DNA from: Oscillospiraceae bacterium
GTDB lineage: Bacteria; Bacillota; Clostridia; Oscillospirales; Oscillospiraceae
Assembly: GCA_022846095.1 (NCBI GenBank)
Contig: AP025583.1
Coordinates: forward strand, 3,497,279 to 3,561,278
Direction: 5' to 3'
DNA length: 64,000 nt
Shown: positions 7,821-16,684 of the stretch, in pieces
Numbering within the stretch: position 1 is the first letter of the stretch
Layout of the letters: the number at the start of each line of letters is the position of its first letter
The notes under the pieces: generated by a model
The model's database searches: none
What the model saw: only the letters and a program-made list of their open reading frames with translations
Told to the model about the DNA's origin: nothing
Position numbers and translations under genes: made by a program

Positions 7821-9565
7821 ATCCCGTCTCCTCCCTTTTCTTCCCGTTTCGCCGGCGCGCACTCCAGCGCAAGCAGCTTCTGCCGGACGGTGTCCGCCAG
7901 CCCGCAGTCCGTCAGGCGCACCCGGGGGATGACCGCCAGCGCAAACGAGGTCAGCATCATATAGGGCGACGGCCCAGGCATACCGAATTCCTCCAGCGTG
8001 CGGCGCAGCAGGGCGGTTTTTTCCGCCACCTCCGCCAGGCCCCTGTCCGACATGAGGCCCGCCACGGGCAGCTCCAGCAGACAGACAATCCGCCCCCCCT
8101 CGGCGCAGGCCACCCCGCCGCCGCACGCCGACACGGCGCGCGCCGCCAGGCGCATGTCCCCCGGGTCCACGCCCGCCACAAAGAGGTTGTGCGCGTCGTG
8201 GGAGACGGTGGTGGCCACCGCCCCCCTGGCCAGGCCCAGGCCCCACACCGGGGCGAAGGAGCGGTTGCCGTTCACCCCGTGCCGCTCCAGCACCGCGAAG
8301 GCCGCGTACCCTTCCCGGGCCCGCAGCTCGGCAAAGCCGTCCCGCACGGCGAACCGCCGGGGCTGCACCTGGGTGACGAAGCAGTCCTCCCGGTCGTAGC
8401 AGATGGTGTTCAGCACAACCGCCTCTTCCCGGGAGGGGAAGCGGAAATCGTCCAGGGAGATCTCCCGGCCCAGGCGCACCGTGCCCCGGGCCCCCGAGGG
8501 GCGCCGGGGGGGCATGGCGCCGGGGATCAGCGCGCCCCTGCGCGCCACCAGCCTGCCGCCCGAAAAGACCTCCTCCACCTCGAAGCGGGCCAGATCGGGC
8601 ACCAGCAGGAAATCCGCCAGATTGCCCGGCCTCAGGCCGCCCCGGTCGTGGAGCCGGGCCAGCCGGGCCGCGTTCACCGTGGCGATTTTGACCGCCTCCA
8701 CCGGCTCCATGCCCTGCCGCACGGCCGCGCGGATCACCTCGTCCATATGCCCCCGCTCCAGCAGGTCGGAGGGCTCCGTATCGTCGGTGCAGAAGGTCAC
8801 CGTCTCCGGGTAGCCCTGGGCGATGATCACCGGGGCCAGCGCCTCCAGATCCCGGCAGTTGGAGGCATAGCGGCACTCCAGGGCCATGCCCGCGCGCAGC
8901 TTCTCCAGGGCCTCGCCGGGGTCGTGGGTCTCGTGGTCGGACTCGCACCCGCTTGCCAGGTAACGGGAGAGCGCCTCCCCCCGCAGGCCGGGCGCGTGCC
9001 CCTGGATGAACTTCCCCGACTTTCGGCTCACCTCCAGGATCTGCCGCATCCGGGCCTCCCCGTTCACCACCCCCTGGTAGTCCATGACCTCCCCCAGGCC
9101 GATTACCCGGTCATTGTCCAGCATACGGGCGATGGTGAACGCGTCGAAGCACGCGCCGCCGGTCTCCAGGCCCGGCACGGACGGCACGCAGGAGGGGGCC
9201 AGCAGGAGCACCCGCAGGGGGAGTCCCGCCGTCTGCTCCAGCATGTACGCGATCCCGTCCAGCCCCATCACGTTGCCGATCTCATGGGGGTCGGCCAGCA
9301 CCGTAGTGGTGCCGTGGGGCAGCACCGCCTCCGCGAACCCCCGGGGCTCCAGCATACTGCTCTCGATATGCACGTGGGTGTCGATAAGCCCGGGGACGGC
9401 GTATTTTCCGCCCCCGTCGTACTCCTTCCGCCCCCGGGGCGGGGCCTCGCCGGGCTGGGTGACGTGGGCGATCCTGTCCCCGTTCACCGCGATGGCGGCG
9501 GGATAGACCTCCTTGGTAAAGAGGTTCACGTACCTTACGTTGGCAATCACCAGATCATATATCAC
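7808..9565 (-). CDS. ade: Adenine deaminase
   Basis: Amidohydrolase of 585 residues, normal AdeC/Ade length, converting adenine to hypoxanthine and ammonia. The metal motif DTHVHIESSML (near 60-70), HGTTTVLADPHEIGNV and FCTDDTEPSDLL are diagnostic of this class of adenine deaminase. In this operon it would take the adenine released by the phosphorylase encoded at 13936-14685. It starts 12 bases after the oxidoreductase stop and overlaps the next gene, so it is part of the 11250-to-6417 transcript. Confidence 0.94.
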   Translation of the reverse strand: MIYDLVIANVRYVNLFTKEVYPAAIAVNGDRIAHVTQPGEAPPRGRKEYDGGGKYAVPGLIDTHVHIESSMLEPRGFAEAVLPHGTTTVLADPHEIGNVMGLDGIAYMLEQTAGLPLRVLLLAPSCVPSVPGLETGGACFDAFTIARMLDNDRVIGLGEVMDYQGVVNGEARMRQILEVSRKSGKFIQGHAPGLRGEALSRYLASGCESDHETHDPGEALEKLRAGMALECRYASNCRDLEALAPVIIAQGYPETVTFCTDDTEPSDLLERGHMDEVIRAAVRQGMEPVEAVKIATVNAARLARLHDRGGLRPGNLADFLLVPDLARFEVEEVFSGGRLVARRGALIPGAMPPRRPSGARGTVRLGREISLDDFRFPSREEAVVLNTICYDREDCFVTQVQPRRFAVRDGFAELRAREGYAAFAVLERHGVNGNRSFAPVWGLGLARGAVATTVSHDAHNLFVAGVDPGDMRLAARAVSACGGGVACAEGGRIVCLLELPVAGLMSDRGLAEVAEKTALLRRTLEEFGMPGPSPYMMLTSFALAVIPRVRLTDCGLADTVRQKLLALECAPAKREEKGGDGICRK

Positions 9566-9577
9566 CGTTTTTCCTCC

Positions 9578-10564
9578 TCACGCCAGGCTGACCACGGCGC
9601 CCCGCTCCAGGGATTCCCGCGCCGCCAGTGTGGCGCGCAGGGTCTTTACCGCGTCGGAGTAGGTGGATTTCACTCCGGCGGGGTCGTGGGCGCGCACGGC
9701 CCCGATAAAGGCCTCCATGGCCAGGCGGTGGCAGACCGGCTCAAACGGCACGCTGCGCCGCCCCTGCCGGGTGATATACTCCGCGCCGGTAAAGAAGCCG
9801 TACTCCAGCTTGGCGTCCTCCAGATAGATGTCGAAGCCAATGTCGCCCACCGCCCTGTCCGTGTCTAGGTAGCAGCCCGCCAGCAGCGTGGCGAAGCCGC
9901 CGCCGGCAAAGGTGATGAGGGTGGACGAGCAGTCCTCAATATCGCTCCCCTCCAGCGGCGGGTTCAGCCCCCGCCGGCCCACCGAGTAGAAGGACACGGG
10001 CTCGCCGAACAGGTAGCGGAACAAATCAAAGATATGGGTGGCCTGCTCCACCAGCTGCCCGCCGGAGCGGGCCTTGAAGCGCCACCAGTTCAAATCCGGC
10101 AGGCTGTAGATCCACTTGCCCACCACCAGCCCCGGCCTGCGCCCGGCCAGGCGGGCCTTCACCGCGTCCAGCTCCGGGTTATACCGCCCGTGGTAGCCCA
10201 CCGAGCAGACGACCCCGGCTTCCGCGATGGCCCTCTCGTTGCGCAGCGCGTCCTCCAGGGACACGGTCACCGGCTTTTCGATGTACATCGCGATTCCGCG
10301 CCGGGCTGCCATGATCTCCAGATCGCCGTGCCGGTCCGGCGGAATGCTCACCACCACCGCGTCCAGCCCCCGCTCCTGCTCGAACATGGCGCGGTGGTCG
10401 CGGTAGAGGGCGGCCCCCGGCGCGCGCCGGGCCGCGGCGCGCAGCTTCTCCCCGTTCCCGGTGGCCAGCGCCGCCACGCGGACCCCCTCGATCTGTTGGA
10501 GGTTGGACAGGTGAAACATGCCGAAGCTCCCGCAGCCCACCATGCCGACTCTGATTTCCCTCAT
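9578..10564 (-). CDS. Gfo/Idh/MocA family NAD(P)-dependent oxidoreductase
   Basis: Protein of 328 residues with an N-terminal Rossmann fold (VGMVGCGSFGMFH), the family-specific YIEKPV motif near residue 95, and a C-terminal beta-sheet substrate domain. Such enzymes oxidise or reduce sugars, inositols or related compounds. The gene overlaps the class II aldolase by four bases (ATGA type), so the two are coupled. It might act on a sugar phosphate or aldehyde of the nucleoside pathway; the substrate cannot be named. Confidence 0.88.
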   Translation of the reverse strand: MREIRVGMVGCGSFGMFHLSNLQQIEGVRVAALATGNGEKLRAAARRAPGAALYRDHRAMFEQERGLDAVVVSIPPDRHGDLEIMAARRGIAMYIEKPVTVSLEDALRNERAIAEAGVVCSVGYHGRYNPELDAVKARLAGRRPGLVVGKWIYSLPDLNWWRFKARSGGQLVEQATHIFDLFRYLFGEPVSFYSVGRRGLNPPLEGSDIEDCSSTLITFAGGGFATLLAGCYLDTDRAVGDIGFDIYLEDAKLEYGFFTGAEYITRQGRRSVPFEPVCHRLAMEAFIGAVRAHDPAGVKSTYSDAVKTLRATLAARESLERGAVVSLA

Positions 10565-11250
10565 ACGTTCCTCCCCGTCTCTCCGTCCAGCACCGGATAG
10601 CCGCCCTTGCTGCGCCCCATGGCGGCGCGCATCCGGATCAGCTCCTCCACCTGCCCGCGGTCCAGGGTGTGCGCCTGCCCCGGAAAAAGCCTGCTGTAGA
10701 GCAGGATCTTTGCGTAGTACTCCACCGTCTCCATCGTGTAGTAGGCGCTCTCCAGATCCGCCCCCCAGGTGACGACGCCGTGGTTGGCCAGCAGCACGGC
10801 GTTGTGCTCCCGCCCGTAGGGGGCCACCGCCTCGGCCAGCGCGTCAGAGCCCGGCGGGGCGTAGTCCACCACCGGCACGTTCCCCAGCAGCACCACCGAC
10901 TCGGGCAGCAGGGGGGTCTGGATGGGCTGGTGCAGAATGGCCAAAAAGGTGGCGCAGGGCGCGTGGGTATGCACCACGGCGTGGATGTCGGGGTTCTCCC
11001 GGTAGAGCGCCAGGTGCATCTTTACCTCGGAAGAGGGCCCCCGCTCCCCCCGCTCCAGCACCGCCCCGTCCCCGGACAGCCTGACCAGCATATCCGGGTC
11101 CATGTAGCCCTTGCTCACCCCCGTGGGGGTGGCCAGCACGGAAGCGTCCGGCAGGCGCACGGAGAGGTTGCCGTCGTTGGCGGCCACAAAGCGGTTCTGG
11201 TAGACCCGTTTCCCAAATTCGCAGATCGCCTGCGCATCGTTATATTTCAT
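10561..11250 (-). CDS. Class II aldolase (FucA/Ald2-like)
   Basis: Zinc-dependent aldolase of 229 residues. Visible are the phosphate-binding GNLSVR and TPTGVSKG, the catalytic glutamate in SSEVKMHL, and zinc histidines in HTHAP and LLANHGVVT. The family cleaves fuculose-1-P, ribulose-1-P, 5-deoxyribulose-1-P or methylthioribulose-1-P to DHAP plus an aldehyde. With the MtnA-like isomerase and phosphorylases in the same regulon, a pentulose-1-phosphate substrate is the best inference. It is transcribed divergently from the DeoR gene; a TTGATG-17-CATAAA promoter overlaps the putative DeoR operator. Confidence 0.88.
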   Translation of the reverse strand: MKYNDAQAICEFGKRVYQNRFVAANDGNLSVRLPDASVLATPTGVSKGYMDPDMLVRLSGDGAVLERGERGPSSEVKMHLALYRENPDIHAVVHTHAPCATFLAILHQPIQTPLLPESVVLLGNVPVVDYAPPGSDALAEAVAPYGREHNAVLLANHGVVTWGADLESAYYTMETVEYYAKILLYSRLFPGQAHTLDRGQVEELIRMRAAMGRSKGGYPVLDGETGRNV

Positions 11251-11301
11251 CTAAGACTCTCCCGTCTAAGCCACCCCCACGGTATGCGGATCCGCGCTAT
11301 G

Positions 11302-11351
11302 TTGATTTATGTTGTTTTTGTGGTGACACATCAACAAAAAGGTGGTATACT
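11302..11351. promoter_or_regulatory. Divergent DeoR/aldolase promoter region with DeoR-type operators
   Basis: For the DeoR gene: -35 GTGACA (11323-11328), 17-base spacer, extended -10 TGGTATACT (TATACT at 11346-11351). For the aldolase on the minus strand: TTGATG-17-CATAAA, overlapping it. Two copies of a putative operator occur: TTGATTTATGTTG at 11302-11314, and TTGATGTGT on the minus strand at 11326-11334. Both resemble TTGATGTGTGTTG in the promoter of the BMP/ABC operon (19509-19521). Confidence 0.7.
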
Positions 11352-11395
11352 ATCTAAAAAAGCGCCGCCACGCCGGCGCGGAAGGACGTTTTCCT

Positions 11396-12154
11396 ATGCT
11401 CGCCATTGCAAGACGCAACAAAATCAAGGAGTATATCAATTTTTCCAAGTACGTCTCGGTGGCGGAGCTGGCCGCCGAGTTCAACGTCACCCAGGAGACC
11501 ATCCGGCGGGATCTCAAGGTCCTGGAGGGGCAGAACGTGCTGATCCGCTCCTACGGCGGGGCCTACAGCCCGGACGGCGTGGAAAACGACGTCAGCGCCG
11601 ATTTGCGCGAGCACATCCACGTGGACGGCAAGCAGCGCATCGCCGAGCAGTGCTGCGATCTGGTCAGCAGCGGCGACTCCGTGTTCCTGGACGCCTCCAC
11701 CACCTCCCTGTTCATCGCCGAGCGCCTGAAGGACAAGACCTTCACCGTCATCACCAACTCCCTGAAGATTCTCAACGCCCTGGCGGACATCTCCTCCATC
11801 AAGCTGGTGCTGATCGGGGGCGGCCTGGACCGCAACTCCATGTCCTTCCTGGGGGCCTCCACCGCGCGGACGATGGAGCAGTACCACTTCGACCTGTCCA
11901 TCCTCTCCTGCCGCTCCCTGGACCTCCACCACGGCCTGATGGACTCCAACGAGCAGCAGGCCGAGATCCGCCGCAGGGCCATTGAGCGGGCCAACCGCAG
12001 CATTCTTGTGGTGGACTACACCAAGCTCAACCGCACCGCCTTCTGCGACATCGCCCCCCTGGACAGCGTGGACACCCTGGTGGTGGACGCCCGCCTGGAC
12101 GACGCCTGGCGGGCGTATCTGGACGGCCACGGCGTCCAATACATAGACGGCTAG
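11396..12154 (+). CDS. DeoR-family transcriptional regulator
   Basis: Regulator of 252 residues. The N-terminal winged HTH carries the DeoR signature VTQETIRRDLKVLE (about 28-41), followed by a sugar-phosphate-binding DeoRC domain with DASTTSLFIAE and VLIGGGLDRNSMSFLG. The start at 11396 has GAAGGA nine bases upstream; an earlier in-frame codon at 11342 lies inside the promoter. It sits on the opposite strand inside the nucleoside regulon, divergent from the aldolase and convergent with mtnA (four-base overlap of ends). It probably responds to a sugar phosphate of the pathway and represses both transcripts and itself. Confidence 0.92.
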   Translation: MLAIARRNKIKEYINFSKYVSVAELAAEFNVTQETIRRDLKVLEGQNVLIRSYGGAYSPDGVENDVSADLREHIHVDGKQRIAEQCCDLVSSGDSVFLDASTTSLFIAERLKDKTFTVITNSLKILNALADISSIKLVLIGGGLDRNSMSFLGASTARTMEQYHFDLSILSCRSLDLHHGLMDSNEQQAEIRRRAIERANRSILVVDYTKLNRTAFCDIAPLDSVDTLVVDARLDDAWRAYLDGHGVQYIDG

Positions 12155-13212
12155 CCCGCCCCGAACAGCGCGGCGATGCCCTGGGGGAACGGGGGGAACA
12201 CGGGCCCCTTCTCGGTGATAATCGCCGTGATATACCGGCTGTCCGTCACGTCGAAGGCCGGGTTGTACACCTTCACGCCCGCGGGCGCCATGGGTTTTTC
12301 ATACCAGGCGTGGGTGACCTCCTCCGGCTTGCGCAGTTCTATCTCTATGTCCGCCCCGCTCTTACAGTTCAGATCGAACGTGGAGCAGGGGGCGCAGACG
12401 TAGAATGGGACTGCGTATTCTTTTGCCACGATGGCCAGGGTGGACGTGCCGATCTTGTTGGCGGCGTCCCCGTTGGCGGCCACCCGGTCGCAGCCCACCA
12501 GCACCGCGTCCGCCCAGCCTTTTTTCATTACGCTTGAGCACATGCCGTCGCACACCAGCGTCACGTCCACGCCCGCCTCCCGCAGCTCCCACGCCGTCAG
12601 CCTGGCCCCCTGGAGCAGGGGCCTGGTCTCGTCGGCGAACACGTGAAAGCGGATCCCCCGCTCCAGCCCCAGGTAGACGGGGGCCAGGGCGGTGCCGTAC
12701 CGGGCGGTGGCCAGGGTGCCCGCGTTGCAGTGGGTCATCAGGTTCCGGGCGCCCTTGAGCAGGGGCAGCGCGTGCTCCCCGATGCTCCGGCAGATCTCCT
12801 CGTCCTCCGCCCGGATGGCCTCCGCCTCCGCCCGCAGGGCCCGCTTCAGCCCGTCCGCGGGCAGCCCGGCGCAGCCCTCCAGGCGGCGCTCCATCCGGTC
12901 CAGGGCCCAGAAGAGGTTCACCGCCGTGGGCCGGGCGGAGGCCAAAAAGGCCTTCACCTGCCGGAACTCGGCGCAGAACGCCCCGTAATCCTCCGCCCGG
13001 GAGGCGCGCATGCCCAGATAGGCGCCGTAGGCCGCCGCGATGCCGATGGCGGGGGCGCCCCGCACCCGCAGCCGGTAGATCGCCTCCCGGATCTCCTCCT
13101 GGGTCGTAAGGGTCAAAAACACCGTCTCGTTGGGCAGCCGCGTCTGATCCAGTATCACAAGGCCCGCCCCGTCCTCCGACAGGCGCACGCTGCAAAGGGA
13201 CTTCCAATCCAT
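12151..13212 (-). CDS. mtnA: S-methyl-5-thioribose-1-phosphate isomerase family (MtnA)
   Basis: Isomerase of 353 residues, typical MtnA length. RVRGAPAIGIAAAYG binds the phosphate, the catalytic cysteine lies in THCNAGTLAT, and the catalytic aspartate in GCDRVAANGD, followed by NKIGT. It turns an aldose-1-phosphate (methylthioribose-1-P, 5-deoxyribose-1-P or possibly ribose-1-P) into the 1-phospho-ketose. No other methionine-salvage genes (mtnB/C/D/K) are nearby; the partner is a class II aldolase, pointing to a DHAP-shunt-like role. The start is the ATG at 13212; a longer frame lacks a good ribosome site. Confidence 0.92.
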   Translation of the reverse strand: MDWKSLCSVRLSEDGAGLVILDQTRLPNETVFLTLTTQEEIREAIYRLRVRGAPAIGIAAAYGAYLGMRASRAEDYGAFCAEFRQVKAFLASARPTAVNLFWALDRMERRLEGCAGLPADGLKRALRAEAEAIRAEDEEICRSIGEHALPLLKGARNLMTHCNAGTLATARYGTALAPVYLGLERGIRFHVFADETRPLLQGARLTAWELREAGVDVTLVCDGMCSSVMKKGWADAVLVGCDRVAANGDAANKIGTSTLAIVAKEYAVPFYVCAPCSTFDLNCKSGADIEIELRKPEEVTHAWYEKPMAPAGVKVYNPAFDVTDSRYITAIITEKGPVFPPFPQGIAALFGAG

Positions 13213-13246
13213 CCCGTTTCCGCTCCTCTCTCCTTCCGGCGCCCGC

Positions 13247-13939
13247 CTACAGCAGGTCCAGCGCCAGATCCAGCATCTTGTCGGCGGCATCCTCCAGCGC
13301 CCCCTCGGGGCAGGCCTGTCCCGCGGCCTCGCTGTGCGCCACCGTCAGCAGGGACAGGGCCCGCGCCTGGAAGCGCCCGGCGCACAGGTAAAGCGCGCTG
13401 GTGGACAGATCCGCCGCCAGGGTCCCCCGCCGGGCAAAGGCCTGCGCCATCCCGTCGTCCTCCATGGTCTCCAGGCTCAACACGCTGCCCGCCAGGGGGT
13501 CCAGCCCCCGCGCACGCGCCGCCTCATAGGCCCCGTCCAGCAGTTCCCAGTCCGCCGTGGCGGCGAAGATCCGCCCGTCGAAGAGCAGCCGGTTCATGGG
13601 CGAGACGGTGTGGGCCGCCTGGGCCAGGACCAGAGCGCCGGGGGCGGCCTCCGGGGCCAGGCCCGCGCAGTAGTCGGCGGAGATCAGGGTGTGCACGCCG
13701 TAGGACTCCGCCAGCTCGCTGGCGTAGATGGCCATGGACACCCCGCCCAGGCCCGCCCCCTGGATCGTCACCCGCTTCCCCCGGTACGACCCGGTGTAGG
13801 CGGGCATATTGCGCACGTTGCTGACGCAGGCCGCGCCGTCCAGACAGCGCCGGGCGGTGCGGCGGACCAGCGCCGGGTCGGAGGTGAGCAGCACGCGCGG
13901 CGCGATCTCACCCGGCCCGGCCGAAATACACATGCTCAT
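13247..13939 (-). CDS. Divergent nucleoside phosphorylase-fold protein (second copy)
   Basis: Protein of 230 residues with the PNP/UDP fold, adjacent to and similar to the phosphorylase upstream. Several catalytic positions differ: the phosphate loop reads TSDPALVRR instead of GDPLRAE, the RIGTCG segment is replaced by ISADYCAG, the M-E-M/A-E element by ADLSTSALY, and the SDH aspartate by AHSE. It may have a different substrate or be a non-catalytic partner subunit. The ATG at 13939 overlaps the previous stop by four bases, with GGAGGGAG just upstream. Confidence 0.78.
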   Translation of the reverse strand: MSMCISAGPGEIAPRVLLTSDPALVRRTARRCLDGAACVSNVRNMPAYTGSYRGKRVTIQGAGLGGVSMAIYASELAESYGVHTLISADYCAGLAPEAAPGALVLAQAAHTVSPMNRLLFDGRIFAATADWELLDGAYEAARARGLDPLAGSVLSLETMEDDGMAQAFARRGTLAADLSTSALYLCAGRFQARALSLLTVAHSEAAGQACPEGALEDAADKMLDLALDLL

Positions 13940-14685
13940 TGCGCTCCCTCCCCGTACTGCTTCCACGCCAGCTCCAGCGCGATGCGCATCATATCGCGGA
14001 AGGACTTCTCCCGCTCCTCGTGGGTGGTCTCGACGCGGTAGAGGGCGTGGTCGCTGCAGGTGAGGATGGCCAGCGCCCGCACGTCCGGGCGGCGGGAGGC
14101 GGCCACATACAGCCCCGCCGCCTCCATCTCCGCGCCCAGCATACCGTAGCGCGCCCACCGCTCGGCGATGCGCGCCTCCTCCTCCGGCTCCCGGTGGAGC
14201 AGATCGCCGGTCACCACCGGCCCCACGCGGACCGGGATGGACAGCTCCCCCGCGATCCGCCAGGCCTGCCGGAGCAGGCCGAAGTCGGCCGTGGGGACGA
14301 AATCGCAGTCCGGGAACTCCCGGGCCGTGGTGCCCGACTCCATGCTGGCCCCCGTGGCCAGGATCACGTCCCGCAGGTGGGTGTCCGGGTGGTTGGAGCC
14401 GCAGGTGCCGATGCGGATCAGGGTCTTTACCCCGTAGTCCTCCATGAGCCGGGTGGCGTAGGCCGTCATGGAGGCCACGCCCATCCCGCTCCCCTGCACC
14501 GACACGGGGCGGCCCCGGTACAGCCCGGTAAAGCCGTACATCTCCCGCTCGTCGGAGTATCGCCGGGCCCCCTCCAGGAACTCCCCCGCGATATACTCCG
14601 CCCGCAGCGGGTCCCCCGCCAGCAGCGCCACGGGGGCGATCTCCCCCGGCTCGGCGCTCATCAGGCGCTTGGGCAGCAGATTCAT
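13936..14685 (-). CDS. deoD: Purine nucleoside phosphorylase, DeoD type
   Basis: Phosphorylase of 249 residues cleaving purine nucleosides to base and (deoxy)ribose-1-phosphate. Conserved elements: GDPLRAEYIA (phosphate), SGMGVASM, IRIGTCGS, GAEMEAAGLY and the catalytic TCSDH. It could also act on 5'-deoxyadenosine or methylthioadenosine. It overlaps the upstream permease by four bases (ATGA) and the downstream paralogue by four. With mtnA and the aldolase it makes a route from nucleoside to DHAP. Confidence 0.92.
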   Translation of the reverse strand: MNLLPKRLMSAEPGEIAPVALLAGDPLRAEYIAGEFLEGARRYSDEREMYGFTGLYRGRPVSVQGSGMGVASMTAYATRLMEDYGVKTLIRIGTCGSNHPDTHLRDVILATGASMESGTTAREFPDCDFVPTADFGLLRQAWRIAGELSIPVRVGPVVTGDLLHREPEEEARIAERWARYGMLGAEMEAAGLYVAASRRPDVRALAILTCSDHALYRVETTHEEREKSFRDMMRIALELAWKQYGEGAQ

Positions 14686-15614
14686 TTGCTTTTTCCCCCT
14701 TCCCCGGGCCGTCCGCCCAGCTTCTTTTTCGCGGAGTACATGGTCAGCCCCACGATGGTGGCCAGATACGGGATCATCTGGATCAGCTCGCTGGGGATAT
14801 TGAGGCTGCTGATGGTGTTGGCCACGGCGTCCGCGCCGCCGAAGAGGGCGGAGGAGAGCAGCGTCCCCAGGGGCCGGTTCCCGCCCAGCGCCGCCGCGGC
14901 CATGCCGATAAAGCCCCGCCCGGCGGTCATGTTGCGCTGGAACCAGGACACGTAGCCCATGGACATGAACACGCCGCCCATGGAGGCCATCAGCCCGCTC
15001 AGGCTCATGGCGAGGTACTTGATCTTCCTGGCGCTGATGCCCACGGACTCCGCCGCCTGCTCGTTCTCCCCCACCATGCGGATGCGCAGGCCCAGCTTGG
15101 TGCGGTAGAGCAGAAACCACATGAGCACGGTCATGGCCAGGGCGGCGTAGGTGAGGATGTTGTGCCCCGAGAGCACCTCCCCCAGCAGGGGCACGTCCTT
15201 CAAAAAGGGGATGTTCACCGTGGGCAGCACCAGGCTGTTCAGGCCCGTGGACATGCTCTTCTCCCCGCAGACCAGGTAGAGGATGAAGATGGTGCCCCCG
15301 CTCATCATCAGGTTGAAGGCCACGCCGCTGAGCACCATGTCGGCCTTGAGGTTGAACGCAGTGTAGGACAGGATGAAGGACAGCAGCATCCCCGCGGCCA
15401 CCGCCCCCAGAAAGCCGGCCAGCGCGCTCTGGGTCCACGCGCTGAGCAGCACCCCCGTCAGGGCGGAGGTGAGCATGATGCTCTCCACCGCCAGGTTCAT
15501 CACCCCCGCCTGGGAGGCGATCAGGCCCGCCAGTCCCGCGAAGAGGATGGGGGTGGTCATGCGGATCACGGTCGCCAGAAAGGTGGTGCTGAAAATCAGC
15601 TCCAGCATATTCAT
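14682..15614 (-). CDS. Nucleoside ABC transporter permease 2 (NupQ-like)
   Basis: Membrane protein of 310 residues in the branched-chain/nucleoside permease family, with eight or more helices. It has the internal motif GLRIRMVGENEQAAESVGIS and the LGGNRPLGT element typical of the second permease of BMP-dependent nucleoside importers. The ATG at 15614 overlaps the stop of permease 1 by four bases. It pairs with the protein encoded at 15611-16684 to form the channel. Confidence 0.9.
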   Translation of the reverse strand: MNMLELIFSTTFLATVIRMTTPILFAGLAGLIASQAGVMNLAVESIMLTSALTGVLLSAWTQSALAGFLGAVAAGMLLSFILSYTAFNLKADMVLSGVAFNLMMSGGTIFILYLVCGEKSMSTGLNSLVLPTVNIPFLKDVPLLGEVLSGHNILTYAALAMTVLMWFLLYRTKLGLRIRMVGENEQAAESVGISARKIKYLAMSLSGLMASMGGVFMSMGYVSWFQRNMTAGRGFIGMAAAALGGNRPLGTLLSSALFGGADAVANTISSLNIPSELIQMIPYLATIVGLTMYSAKKKLGGRPGEGGKSK

Positions 15615-16684
15615 TCCGCCGCCGCCTCCTTCCCTTCCTCCGCCGTGGCCTCCCGGAGCAGGCGCTTCTTCCGCCAGCCGGACAGGAAGCCCTCCGCCAC
15701 CACCAGGATGATGACGACGCCCTGGATGATGGACACCACCTCGTTCTGCACGTCGGTCATCCGGCACATAATGTCCGCGCCCACCCGCATGTAGGCCAGG
15801 AAGAGCGCGCCCAGCACCACGTATTTCGGATTGTTCCGGGCCAATGTGGCCACGATGATGCCGTCCCAGCCGTAGCCGGGCAGGCCGTTCCACTTGAAGC
15901 GGGTGAACATGCCCAGCACCTCGCTGGCCCCGCCCAGCCCGCCGATCAGCCCGGCCACCGCCTGCCCCAGCAGGATGGAGGAGGCGATCTTCATGCCCGC
16001 GTAGCGCGCGAACTCGGGGTTTTCGCCCACCATCCGCACCCGGTAGCCGCTGCGGCTGCGGAAGAGGAACACGTAGGCCCCCAGCACGCAGGCGGCGGCC
16101 ACCACCAGCCCGAAATGGATGCGGGTGCCGGGGATGATCTTTGGCAGCAGGGCCTGGGGCAGGAACTCCAGGGACTGGAGCTCCCCCGACTCGGGGTTGC
16201 GCACCAGGGCCCGGATCAGGAAGAGGCCGAAGTAGTACACCACGTAGTTGAGCATCAGGGAGGAGACGATCTCGCTGGCCCCCAGCTTCACCCGCAGTAC
16301 CGCCGGCACCAGGATGACCGCCATACCCGCCAGCGCGCCCGCGGCCAGGCAGACCAGCGGCAGGATGACCGGGGGCAGGTCCAGCAGCACCGCGCACACG
16401 GCGGCCACCGCGCCGCCCAGGAAGAACGCGCCCTCCGAGGCCAGGTTAAAGACCTTGGTGCGCGCGATCAGGCACACCGCCAGGCCCGTAAAGAGCAGGG
16501 GCAGCATCGCCTCCACCACGTTCCCCATGCGCCGCACGTTGGTCAGCGGGCCCAGGGCGAAGTACCGGAAGGCCTCCAGCGGCTCCCGGCTGGTGCACAG
16601 GATGATGACGAAGGCCAGCACCAGCGCGATGGCGATGGCAATCAGCGTCCGGATCAGGTCAAACCCCGGCTTTTTCAGCTTCAT
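15611..16684 (-). CDS. Nucleoside ABC transporter permease 1 (NupP-like)
   Basis: Membrane protein of 357 residues with about nine helices. It carries the family elements KVFNLASEGAFFLGG, GASEIVSSLMLNY and GYRVRMVGENPEFARYAGM, as in RnsC/YufP-type permeases. The C-terminal tail is charged and alanine/glutamate rich. It overlaps the ATPase gene by 26 bases. Confidence 0.9.
   Translation of the reverse strand: MKLKKPGFDLIRTLIAIAIALVLAFVIILCTSREPLEAFRYFALGPLTNVRRMGNVVEAMLPLLFTGLAVCLIARTKVFNLASEGAFFLGGAVAAVCAVLLDLPPVILPLVCLAAGALAGMAVILVPAVLRVKLGASEIVSSLMLNYVVYYFGLFLIRALVRNPESGELQSLEFLPQALLPKIIPGTRIHFGLVVAAACVLGAYVFLFRSRSGYRVRMVGENPEFARYAGMKIASSILLGQAVAGLIGGLGGASEVLGMFTRFKWNGLPGYGWDGIIVATLARNNPKYVVLGALFLAYMRVGADIMCRMTDVQNEVVSIIQGVVIILVVAEGFLSGWRKKRLLREATAEEGKEAAAE

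Noticed and set aside
7821-8948. Long N-terminal extension of the M24 protein
   Set aside because: It is an off-frame reading of the adenine deaminase gene, Arg/Gly/Pro-rich, without domain content.
10561-14685. Classical methionine salvage locus
   Set aside because: mtnA is present but mtnB, mtnC, mtnD, mtnK and mtnW-like genes are absent; a class II aldolase takes the next position.
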